From Pelomonas baiyunensis (GTDB lineage Bacteria; Pseudomonadota; Gammaproteobacteria; Burkholderiales; Burkholderiaceae_C): a stretch of DNA of 64,000 nucleotides. Of the stretch, positions 26,642 to 34,344 are shown in pieces. Each line of letters starts with the position of its first letter. The stretch's first letter is position 1. The notes under the pieces were generated by a model. It was not told where the DNA came from, made no database searches, and worked only from the letters and a program-made list of their open reading frames with translations. A program made the position numbers and the translations under genes. The DNA is taken from NCBI RefSeq assembly GCF_043555935.1, contig NZ_JBIGIB010000002.1, positions 62,001 to 126,000 on the forward strand, written 5' to 3'.

Positions 26642-27307
26642 TTGTGGACGTTGTTTTTCGCTCTCCGGGATTGCCTCATGCACCAACTGATGACGATTGA
26701 TGCCGTGGTTCGACTGCTTCGCAATGGCCGCCCTTTGGCCGTGACCGGCGCCGAGGCGGCGCTGGATCAACTGCCCGTGGGGCCCTGGGTGGGGGCAACG
26801 ACGTCGCCCGTGCGCTCACCCCAAGGCGAGGTGCGCACCGATCGACAGGTGTGGGTGACCGAGCTGCCCGCGCGCGGCCTCACGACCTTGCACCACGTGG
26901 CCGCCGATGCGATGCACGAGGTGTGGACCCAAGGCCCCGAGCAGGGCTACAGCCTGGCGCTGTTGCCGGAAGGCGGCGTGGCCCATGTGTGCTGCACGCA
27001 GCCGGACCTCGCGGGCGCGGGCCAGCCGCAGTCGCCCGTGGTGACGTGGCTGGCGCGTGTGGAGGCGGGGCGGCCGGGGCAGCACCCGCTGATCTATTTC
27101 GGCAAGACCGGCCAGAAGCTCAGCGACGGCGCCGTGGTGGCGCATGTGCGCTTGCCGAACGGCCAGTCGCCTGCCGAGGCCCTGGCTGGCTTGATCGCGC
27201 CGGAGGGCGTGCAGGTGCTGGGGCTGGCCCCGGGCATGGCGTCTGCACCGGTGGGCCTGCGCCAGCCGAGCGAGGCCACCGTGGGGGCCGCGCTGCTGGC
27301 CGCCTGA
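26642..27307 (+). CDS. Conserved-looking cytoplasmic protein of unknown function
   Basis: 221 residues if the TTG at 26642 is used; it has a strong AAGGAGG nine bases upstream. ATG codons at 26678 and 26690 (MTIDAVVRLLRNGRPLAVTG) are alternatives that match where a folded domain seems to start but lack a ribosome site. No signal peptide or membrane segment. Motif-like parts are GPWVGATTSPV, VWVTELPARGL and HPLIYFGKTGQKLSDGAVVAHV. I do not recognise the family. It is convergent with ppc, 28 bases apart. Confidence 0.7.
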   Translation: MWTLFFALRDCLMHQLMTIDAVVRLLRNGRPLAVTGAEAALDQLPVGPWVGATTSPVRSPQGEVRTDRQVWVTELPARGLTTLHHVAADAMHEVWTQGPEQGYSLALLPEGGVAHVCCTQPDLAGAGQPQSPVVTWLARVEAGRPGQHPLIYFGKTGQKLSDGAVVAHVRLPNGQSPAEALAGLIAPEGVQVLGLAPGMASAPVGLRQPSEATVGAALLAA

Positions 27308-27335
27308 AGCGGCCTGCGCCGGCTCTGGGCGGGCC

Positions 27336-30134
27336 TCAGCCCGTGTTGCGCAGGCCCGCCGCGATGCCGTTGATGGACAGGTGGATGCCGCGCTGCACGC
27401 GCTCCATGGCCGGGTCGTCGGCCTGGGTGCGGCGGTAGCGGCGCATCAGCTCCACCTGCAGGTGGTTCAGCGGATCGATGTACGGGAAGCGGTGCTCGAT
27501 GCTGCGCGCCAGCGACGGGTTGGCCGCCAGGCGCTTGTCGTCGCCGGTGATGAGGCTCAAGGCCGCCTGCGTGCGCTCGAACTCGGCCTTGATGGCCGTG
27601 AAGATGCGCTTGCCCAGCTTCTTGTCTTCCACCAGTTCCACGTAGCGCTCGGCCAGGGCCAGGTCGGTCTTGGCCAGCACCATGTCGAGGTTGGACAGCA
27701 CCGCGCGGAAGAACGGCCAGCCCTTGAGCATGCGCTTGAGCAGCGCCAGGTTCTTGGCGCGCTGGGCCGGTTCTTCGCCCAGGAAGGCTTCCACCCCGGA
27801 GCCGAAGCCGCACCAGCCCGGCAGCGCCACGCGCGCCTGACCCCATGAGAAGCCCCAGGGAATGGCGCGCAGGTCTTCAATCGCGCGGGTGGCCTTGCGG
27901 GAGGCGGGGCGGGAGCCGATGTTGAGCTCGGCAATTTCGCGGATGGGCGTGCTGGCGAAGAAGTAGTCAGCAAAGCCCGGCGTGCCGTAGACGAGGCCCC
28001 GGTAGGCCGCAAAGCTCGCGTCCGACAGCGCCTGCGCGGCTTGCAGGAAGCCCTTGGGCGCGCTTTGCGTGGGGTGCAGCAGCGTGGCCTCCAGCGTGGC
28101 GGCCACCAGCGTTTCCAGGTTGCGCCGGCCGATTTCCGGGTGGGCGTACTTGGAGGCGATGACTTCGCCCTGCTCGGTCAGGCGGATCTGGCCGTTCACG
28201 GTGCCCGGGGGCTGAGCCAGGATGGCCTCGTAGCTCGGGCCGCCACCGCGGCCCACCGTGCCGCCGCGGCCGTGGAAGAGGCGCAGCGTGAGCGGGCCCA
28301 CGCGGCGCAGTTCGTCGAACAGCTCCACCAGCGCGATCTCGGCGCGGTACAGCTCCCACGACGACGTGAACATGCCGCCGTCCTTGTTGCTGTCGGAGTA
28401 GCCGAGCATGATGTCCTGCTCGCCGCCCGAGCGGTCCACCATGCCGCGGATGCCGGGCAGGGCGTAGAACTCGCGCATGATCTCCGGCGCCACGCGCAGG
28501 TCGCCGATGGTCTCGAACAGCGGCACGATGATCAGGTCGCTGGTGGCGTACTCGCTGAGCACGCCGCGCAGCAGCCCGCATTCCTTGAGCAGCAGGGCCA
28601 CTTCCAGCAGGTCGCTCACCGATTCGGTGTGGCTGATGATGTAGTGGCGCAGCGCCTCGCGGCCGAAGCGGTTCAGTGCCTCGCGCGCAGCCTCGAAGGT
28701 GGCCAGCTCGCCCAGCGTTTTCTCGGTGTAGTGCGCACCGATCACGCGCAGCGGGCGGGCGTCGTTCAAAAGGCGCAGCAGCAGCTCGCGCTTGTGGCCT
28801 TCGTCCAGCGCCGAATAGTCGCTCTCGATGCGGGCCGCGGCCAGCAGCTCGGCGATGACGAGTTCGTGCTGGTCGCTGCTCTGGCGCAGGTCCAGCGTGG
28901 CGAGGTGAAAGCCGAACACCTGCACGGCCCGCATCAGCGGCGCCAGGCGCGGCGCGATCAGCGCCTCGGCGTGGTGGCTCTTGAGCGAGGCCTCGATGGT
29001 GCGCAGGTCTGCCAGCAGCTCTTCCGGCGTGCGGTAAGGGTCTTGCGGGGCCACGGCGTGGCGCAGGGCCTCGGTGCCGGTCAGTTCATGCAGCGTGGCG
29101 GCCAGGCGCGCGTACATGCCGGTCAGCGCGCGGCGGTAGGGCTCGTCCAGCCGGTGGGCGTTCTGGTCGGGGCTGCGTTCGGCGAGCAGCTGCATCTCGG
29201 GCGACACGCCGGTCAGCCGCAGCGAGATGGACAGCTCGGCACCCAGTTCGTGCAGCTCCGTCAGGTAGTGGCGCAGGGCCACCTCGCTTTGGCGTTGCAT
29301 GGCGCGCTTGAGCGTGGCGGCGCCGACGTTGGGGTTGCCGTCGCGGTCGCCACCAATCCAGTGGCCCATGCGCAGGAAGCTGGGCAGCTGCGCGCCGGGC
29401 AGGTGCTCTTCCAACTCGGCGTAGAGCTTCGGGATCTGGCGCAGGAAGGTGGCGTGGTAGTACGACAGCGCGTTCTCGATCTCGTCCGCCACCGTGAGCT
29501 TGGAGTAGCGCAGCATGCGCGTCTGCCACAGCTGGGTGATGCGGGCGCGCAGCAGGCTCTCGGTCTCGCGCAGTTCGCGCTCGGTGCCCGCACGGTCACG
29601 CGTTTCCAGCAGGGCGGCCACGGCGCGCTCGGCGTCCAGGATGCTCTTGCGCTGCACTTCGGTCGGGTGGGCGGTGAGCACCGGCGAGATGAAGCCGCGC
29701 TGCAGCACCTCGGCAATTTCGGTCGGGCGGATGCCGGCTTCGTGCAGGTGCTCGAGGCAGAAGGCCAGTGAGCCCGGCTGCAGGCTGCCCGCACGCTCGT
29801 GGATGTCGCGGCGGCGCACGTGGTGGCGGTCTTCCGCGATGTTGGCCAGGTGCGAGAAGTAGCTGAACGCCCGGATCACGCTGACGGCCTGCTCGCCGGA
29901 GAGGCTCTTGAGCAGCTTGTCGAAGCGCTTGCCGGCTTCCTTGTCGTGCTTGTGGCGGTAGGCCACCGACAGCTGGCGGATGCGCTCCACCAGCTCGTAG
30001 GCCTCGCGGCCTTCCTGCTCGCGGATCACATCGCCCAGGATGCGACCGAGCAGCCGGATGTCGGCCACCAACGGCTCGTTCTTGTCGACTTTTTTGTCGG
30101 CGTCGTGGCGGGCGGGGGCTGCGCGAGGAGGCAT
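27336..30134 (-). CDS. ppc: Ppc, phosphoenolpyruvate carboxylase
   Basis: 932 residues. All key signatures are present: the catalytic His in VLTAHPTEVQRKS, FHGRGGTVGRGGGPSY, GYSDSNKDGG, and a C-terminal end in NTG. The enzyme carboxylates phosphoenolpyruvate to oxaloacetate to refill the TCA cycle. An Asp/Lys-rich N-terminus (DADKKVDKNEP) precedes the usual start of homology. In many Burkholderiales ppc sits next to hemC; here about 11.7 kb separates them. Confidence 0.97.
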   Translation of the reverse strand: MPPRAAPARHDADKKVDKNEPLVADIRLLGRILGDVIREQEGREAYELVERIRQLSVAYRHKHDKEAGKRFDKLLKSLSGEQAVSVIRAFSYFSHLANIAEDRHHVRRRDIHERAGSLQPGSLAFCLEHLHEAGIRPTEIAEVLQRGFISPVLTAHPTEVQRKSILDAERAVAALLETRDRAGTERELRETESLLRARITQLWQTRMLRYSKLTVADEIENALSYYHATFLRQIPKLYAELEEHLPGAQLPSFLRMGHWIGGDRDGNPNVGAATLKRAMQRQSEVALRHYLTELHELGAELSISLRLTGVSPEMQLLAERSPDQNAHRLDEPYRRALTGMYARLAATLHELTGTEALRHAVAPQDPYRTPEELLADLRTIEASLKSHHAEALIAPRLAPLMRAVQVFGFHLATLDLRQSSDQHELVIAELLAAARIESDYSALDEGHKRELLLRLLNDARPLRVIGAHYTEKTLGELATFEAAREALNRFGREALRHYIISHTESVSDLLEVALLLKECGLLRGVLSEYATSDLIIVPLFETIGDLRVAPEIMREFYALPGIRGMVDRSGGEQDIMLGYSDSNKDGGMFTSSWELYRAEIALVELFDELRRVGPLTLRLFHGRGGTVGRGGGPSYEAILAQPPGTVNGQIRLTEQGEVIASKYAHPEIGRRNLETLVAATLEATLLHPTQSAPKGFLQAAQALSDASFAAYRGLVYGTPGFADYFFASTPIREIAELNIGSRPASRKATRAIEDLRAIPWGFSWGQARVALPGWCGFGSGVEAFLGEEPAQRAKNLALLKRMLKGWPFFRAVLSNLDMVLAKTDLALAERYVELVEDKKLGKRIFTAIKAEFERTQAALSLITGDDKRLAANPSLARSIEHRFPYIDPLNHLQVELMRRYRRTQADDPAMERVQRGIHLSINGIAAGLRNTG

Positions 30135-30163
30135 GGCGAGGCGTCCGGAAAGAAATTGCTATA

Positions 30164-30186
30164 GGAGAAGTAACGAAGTTACCTCC
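30164..30186. repeat. Inverted repeat upstream of ppc
   Basis: GTAAC-GAA-GTTAC (30170-30182) with outer GGAG/CTCC arms (30164-30167 and 30183-30186). It lies in the 100-base gap between the peroxidase gene and ppc, both on the minus strand, about 30 bases before the ppc ATG. It could be a leader hairpin or operator for ppc, or a weak terminator for the upstream gene. Confidence 0.35.
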
Positions 30187-30234
30187 GCATCACTCTAGCA
30201 GTTTCTTCTTCCGGGCGCCTCCCCGGTTTCGCCC

Positions 30235-31593
30235 TCAGGGGGCGGGTGGGGCCGGGCTGAAGCCGTCGGTCAGCGTGCGCAGAAAGGCCACGATGTCTGC
30301 CCCGTCTTGGGGCGTGAACGCCGGCGGCTGGCCGGGGCGGCGGAAGGGCGCGCCCCGGTGCACGTTGGCGCGGTAGGCGGCGGGCAGGTCGTCGTACAGC
30401 TGCACCTGGCCGTTCACCACCTGGTACCAGCGGGCGGGGTCTTGGTCGCGGCTGGCGTAGAAGGCCAGCACGTCTTCGAGCGTGGCGAAGCGGGCGTTGT
30501 GGAAGTACGGTCCCGTCAAAGCCACATTGCGCAGTGTGGGCACGCGGAATTGGCCGCACAGGTCGGTGCGCGCGCTGAGGTCGGTGCGCTGCGGCCCGCA
30601 CAGCCCCAGGTCGAAGAACGCCGGGTTGGCGGTGGCCTGGCTGACGTTGCGGGGCACGGCCAGCGCGTGGTAGCTGAAGTTGGTGAACAGCGCCCGGTTG
30701 ATGCCGCTGGCGTTGGGCACGGGCCGGCTGTCGTGGCAGGCGGCGCAATTGCCGCGCTGCGGGTCGTTGAAGGCCGCCTGGCCGCGCAGTTCTTGCGCGT
30801 TGAACGTGGCGCGGCCGTCTTGCACGGCGTCGAACTTGCTGGTGAAGGGGTGGAACTTGGGGTCTTCCGCCTGGTAGCGGTCGAGCGCGGTGAGTGCGGC
30901 GGTGATGAGTTGGTCGTCGGTGGCCGCCGGGCTCAGGCCGGCGGCGGTACGCAGATCGGCCACGTAGGGCAGGGCGCGCAGCTTGGTGGCCAGCGTGGCG
31001 GCGTCGGGGTTGGCCATTTCGTTGGCGTTGAACAGCGGCCCGCGGGCTTGCTCGATGCGGCTGTTGGCCCGGCCGTCCCAGAACAGCCCGCCGTGCGGGC
31101 GGCCCTGGGCGTCGAAGCGGAAGGCGCCGGCAGCGTCCAGGTAGCGCAGGCTGGGCGAGCTGCGCAGGCCTTGGCGCTGGCCGTCGATGCCGCCAAGCGG
31201 CAGGAAGCCGCCGGCCGGGTCGGCGTGGCCGCGGGTTTCGGCGTGGCAGCTGGCGCAGGCCAGGCGCCCGCTGGCGGAGAGGCGGGTGTCGTCGAACAGC
31301 CGGTTACCGACGCTGGCCAAGGAGGGTGCAGGCGGGCGCGGTGCGGCGGCCGTGTGTGGAGTCGTGGGCGGGGCCGCGGGTGGCGCGGGTGGGCGCACGG
31401 CCGCGGGGGTGACTGCGGAGGTGATGGCGGGGGCAGCGTCCGCCGCCGTGGCGCTTTCGGTGGGGGCTGAGGGGTCAGCGCCGCCACCGCATCCGGACAG
31501 CGCGGCGGCCAGGCCAAGGGACAGGGCCAGCCCCCACGCGCCGTGCAGGCATAGGTGGCGCGGGGCATCAAGCAGCGGTGGGCGGTGGGGCAT
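30235..31593 (-). CDS. Di-heme cytochrome c peroxidase / MauG-family lipoprotein
   Basis: 452 residues from the ATG at 31593, which has GGAGACG upstream; a start 14 codons earlier is less likely. The N-terminus is a lipoprotein signal with lipobox LSGC (C35), then a long Pro/Ala linker. Two heme motifs CASCH (113-117) and CAACH (283-287) and the segment VPTLRNVALTGPYFHNARF place it in the CcpA/MauG family. It may reduce peroxide or oxidise a partner in the periplasm. It is divergent from a BaeS-type kinase with 104 bases between, suggesting shared control. Confidence 0.88.
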   Translation of the reverse strand: MPHRPPLLDAPRHLCLHGAWGLALSLGLAAALSGCGGGADPSAPTESATAADAAPAITSAVTPAAVRPPAPPAAPPTTPHTAAAPRPPAPSLASVGNRLFDDTRLSASGRLACASCHAETRGHADPAGGFLPLGGIDGQRQGLRSSPSLRYLDAAGAFRFDAQGRPHGGLFWDGRANSRIEQARGPLFNANEMANPDAATLATKLRALPYVADLRTAAGLSPAATDDQLITAALTALDRYQAEDPKFHPFTSKFDAVQDGRATFNAQELRGQAAFNDPQRGNCAACHDSRPVPNASGINRALFTNFSYHALAVPRNVSQATANPAFFDLGLCGPQRTDLSARTDLCGQFRVPTLRNVALTGPYFHNARFATLEDVLAFYASRDQDPARWYQVVNGQVQLYDDLPAAYRANVHRGAPFRRPGQPPAFTPQDGADIVAFLRTLTDGFSPAPPAP

Positions 31594-31697
31594 GAGCGTC
31601 TCCGGTTGGGGATGGCGCTCAGCGTCGTGCGGCAAGGTGCGCAGACGATGGAGGAACTGTGGAGGCCGCGTTCACAGTTGCAGGGCAAGATGACGGC

Positions 31698-33164
31698 ATG
31701 CGTCTGGTGCACCAGTTGTCCTTGCTGCTCATGGCCACGGCCCTGGCCGTGGTGGCTGCGGTTGCGGCGGTGGTGGGGTGGAACCTGCGGGCGGGGTTTT
31801 CGGACTACCTCGCCGCGCAGGAGGGCGAACACCTGACCCGCCTGATGGAAGCCGCCGAGCAGGACCTGGCCCGCCGGCCGAGCCTGCCGCAAGACTGGCG
31901 GCCGGTGCTGCACGACTGGCTGGAGACCGTGCGGCTCACCAGCGTGCGCGGCGCGCCGCCGGAGGCTGACGCACCCCCGCCCGAGCGCCGAGCTGGGCCG
32001 GACGGGCGCCTGCCGCCGCCTCCGCCACCCCCGCGGCGCGACCCGGGCAACTTCGGGCCGCGCATGGTGGTGCTGGCCGCCGATGGCCTGACACCGCTGG
32101 CCGGCCGGCGCGAGTTGTGGAACCGCCCCGGCCAGACCCGCGCCGTCAAGCTGAACGGGCAGACGGTGGTGGTGCTGAAGCTGGCCGAACGTGCCGGCCC
32201 GGTGGAGGGCGTGGACGCCAAGTTCCTGCGCCGGCAGTACCTGGGCCTGGCCGCTGTGGCGGGCGCCGTGCTGCTGGTGGCGCTGGTGATGGCGCGGGTG
32301 CTGGCGGTGCGCTGGGCGCGGCCGCTGGGCCAGGCGCAGACGGCGGCTCGGCGCATTGCCGCGGGTGAATTCAACGTGCGCCTGCCCAGTCCGCGCGGGG
32401 GCGCTGGGGCCAGCGAGATCGCCGGCTTGCACCAGGACATCAATGCCATGGCGGCGGCTTTGTCGAGGCTGGAAAGCAGCCGGCAGCGCTGGATTGCGGA
32501 GCTGTCGCATGAGCTGCGCACGCCCCTGGCGGTGCTGCGGGGTGAGGTGGAGGCGTTGGTGGATGGCATCCGCCCGCTGGAGGTGGCGGCGCTGGGCTCG
32601 CTGCAAGAGGAAATCCGGCGCTTGTCGCGCTTGGTGGAGGACTTCCACCTGCTGGCCACCTCGGAGCTGCGCAGCCTGCCGTGCACGTTCGAGCCGGTGG
32701 CGCCGGCGGCGGTGCTGCAGGCGGCCGTTGCGCGCGTGGCGGCGCGAGCGCAAGCGCAAGGCTTGGTGCTGGAAGTGCAGGTGCCCGAGCACTTGCCCGC
32801 AGCGCGCTGGGACGCGGTGCGGGTGGAGCAACTGCTGGCCAACCTGCTGGAGAACAGCTTGCGCTACACCCGGGCGCCCGGCCTGCTGCAGTTGCGGGCC
32901 CGCTCGCTGGGTGCGGCCATCGAGGTGCGCCTGGAGGACACGCCGCCCGGTGTGGCGGGGCCAGACCTGCAGCGTTTGTTTGACCCACTGTTTCGCGCCG
33001 ACCCGTCTCGCAGCCGGGCGCATGGCGGTGCCGGGCTGGGCCTGGCCATTGCCCGGGCCATCGCGCTGGCGCACGGCGGGCGCCTGGCGGCCGAGGCGTC
33101 GTCGCTGGGCGGCTTGTGCATGGTGCTGACCCTGCCGCTGCACCCGCCTGGGAGTGCTGCATGA
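31698..33164 (+). CDS. BaeS-like sensor histidine kinase
   Basis: 488 residues from the ATG at 31698 (MRLVHQLSLLLMATALAV), chosen because the first membrane helix follows at once; a GTG at 31659 is possible. A periplasmic domain of about 150 residues contains a proline-rich loop (seven consecutive prolines near GRLPPPPPPPRR). A second membrane helix and HAMP domain lead to the kinase core with H271 in AELSHELRTPLA, an N-box (LLANLLENSLRYT) and GGAGLGLAIARAIALAHGG. The overall plan is like BaeS of the envelope-stress system. It is coupled to the next gene by ATGA. Confidence 0.88.
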   Translation: MRLVHQLSLLLMATALAVVAAVAAVVGWNLRAGFSDYLAAQEGEHLTRLMEAAEQDLARRPSLPQDWRPVLHDWLETVRLTSVRGAPPEADAPPPERRAGPDGRLPPPPPPPRRDPGNFGPRMVVLAADGLTPLAGRRELWNRPGQTRAVKLNGQTVVVLKLAERAGPVEGVDAKFLRRQYLGLAAVAGAVLLVALVMARVLAVRWARPLGQAQTAARRIAAGEFNVRLPSPRGGAGASEIAGLHQDINAMAAALSRLESSRQRWIAELSHELRTPLAVLRGEVEALVDGIRPLEVAALGSLQEEIRRLSRLVEDFHLLATSELRSLPCTFEPVAPAAVLQAAVARVAARAQAQGLVLEVQVPEHLPAARWDAVRVEQLLANLLENSLRYTRAPGLLQLRARSLGAAIEVRLEDTPPGVAGPDLQRLFDPLFRADPSRSRAHGGAGLGLAIARAIALAHGGRLAAEASSLGGLCMVLTLPLHPPGSAA

Positions 33165-33850
33165 GCGCCTTGGTGTTGGTGGTGGAAGACGAGCCCAAGC
33201 TCGCCGCGCTGGTGTGCGACTACCTGCACGCGGCCGGCTACCGCACCGAATGCCTGGCCGACGGCTTGCAGGCGGTGGCGCGCCTGCGCGGCGGCCCGCC
33301 GCCTGCCGCCGTGGTGCTGGACTTGATGCTGCCCGGGCTGGACGGCCTGGAGGTGTGCCGTGCGGTGCGCGCGTTCAGCGACCTGCCCATCTTGATCAGC
33401 AGCGCGCGCGTGGAAGAGCTGGACCGGCTGTTGGGGCTGGAGCTGGGGGCCGACGACTACCTGTGCAAGCCCTTCAGCCCGCGCGAACTGGTGGCGCGTG
33501 TGAAGGCGCTGTTGCGCCGCGCCCAAGGGCGCCTGGCACCGCCCACCTTGGTGCCGGTGGGTGGCGGATTCTGGGTGGACGAAGCCGGGCAGCGCATCGT
33601 GTGGCAGGAGCAGGCGCTCGGGCTCACGCCGGTGGAGTTCCGGCTGTTGCGGCAACTGCTGACCCACCCCGGGCGGGTGTTCGAGCGGGCGCAGCTGCTG
33701 GACCTGATCCACGAGGACTTCCGCGATGTGTCGGACCGCGTGGTGGACAGCCACATCAAGAACATCCGGCGCAAGCTCGCCACGCTGGAGCCGCCCCAGT
33801 CCTGCATCAGTTCGGTCTACGGGGTGGGATACCGCTGCGACTGGGCGTGA
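33161..33850 (+). CDS. BaeR-like OmpR-family response regulator
   Basis: 229 residues: a receiver domain (EDE at 9-11, phospho-acceptor D54, Lys in YLCKPFSPREL) and an OmpR/PhoB winged helix (LTPVEFRLLRQLLTHPGRVFERAQLL, RVVDSHIKNIRRKL). The ATG overlaps the kinase stop. Targets are unknown; the divergent di-heme peroxidase is the obvious candidate by position. Confidence 0.9.
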   Translation: MSALVLVVEDEPKLAALVCDYLHAAGYRTECLADGLQAVARLRGGPPPAAVVLDLMLPGLDGLEVCRAVRAFSDLPILISSARVEELDRLLGLELGADDYLCKPFSPRELVARVKALLRRAQGRLAPPTLVPVGGGFWVDEAGQRIVWQEQALGLTPVEFRLLRQLLTHPGRVFERAQLLDLIHEDFRDVSDRVVDSHIKNIRRKLATLEPPQSCISSVYGVGYRCDWA

Positions 33851-33888
33851 GCGGGCGGCCCGGGCGCTGCTTGTTGTGACACGGCCAG

Positions 33889-33910
33889 GCCCCTGTTCCT
33901 GGGGCGTTTT
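33889..33910 (+). terminator. Probable terminator after the BaeSR pair
   Basis: GCCCC/GGGGC stem with a seven-base loop followed by GTTTT, 38 bases after the stop. The stem is short and the T-run only four, so this is moderate support. Confidence 0.4.
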
Positions 33911-33998
33911 GTGGCGGGTTTTGTGGCGTGAGGGCTGCAGCCAAGGGAAAACCAGAGAGGGGGCAGCATTGATGCCGTCAGTCGATTCGGCTAACGTA

Positions 33999-34010
33999 GA
34001 CAGCGTTGTC
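33999..34010. promoter_or_regulatory. LacI-type operator-like palindrome (site 1)
   Basis: GACAGCGTTGTC: arms GACA and TGTC around a central CG, extended by A-rich flanks. It lies in the 494-base gene-free region (33851-34344) upstream of the TonB-dependent receptor. That region also contains the BaeSR terminator and, at 34200-34320, the receptor's leader; no clear sigma-70 hexamers stand out. Confidence 0.4.
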
Positions 34011-34053
34011 AATTTGACGCCAACGCAGCATTTCTTGCGGTTTGGTCAGACAT

Positions 34054-34067
34054 TGAGATCGCTACCA
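34054..34067. promoter_or_regulatory. LacI-type operator-like half-conserved site (site 2)
   Basis: TGAGATCGCTACCA, sharing the ten bases ATCGCTACCA with site 3. Palindromic pairing around the central CG is only partial. Its value is the repetition of the same word 203 bases from site 3 in one intergenic region. Confidence 0.35.
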
Positions 34068-34254
34068 GTTGTGATTGAGATGCGCCTTGGAAACCGCCAG
34101 AGGCCTGGGCTGCCGGGGCTCCCGCAGACGCGGCAGACCCGCCGTTTTGTGGCGCTAAATAGCAACGAGGTCTCGCGTAAACCCTAGCAGAACAGGGGGA
34201 ATCGAATCAATACAGTCCATTCGGCGCCCAGGTTGTTCCAGCATTCGGCCGGTT

Positions 34255-34272
34255 GTTGATATCGCTACCAAC
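34255..34272. promoter_or_regulatory. LacI-type operator-like palindrome (site 3), strongest of the three
   Basis: GTTGATATCGCTACCAAC: seven of nine base pairs are symmetrical around a central CG, matching the general LacI-family operator form TGRTA-CG-TAYCA. It ends 72 bases before the receptor ATG, a position suited to repression. No LacI-family gene lies in the window. Confidence 0.5.
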
Positions 34273-34344
34273 AGCGGCCGTGGGTGAAGAGAGAACATCG
34301 TCCACCGGCTCCGCAAGGAGTCGTCAAAGCAAACAAGGAGACAA

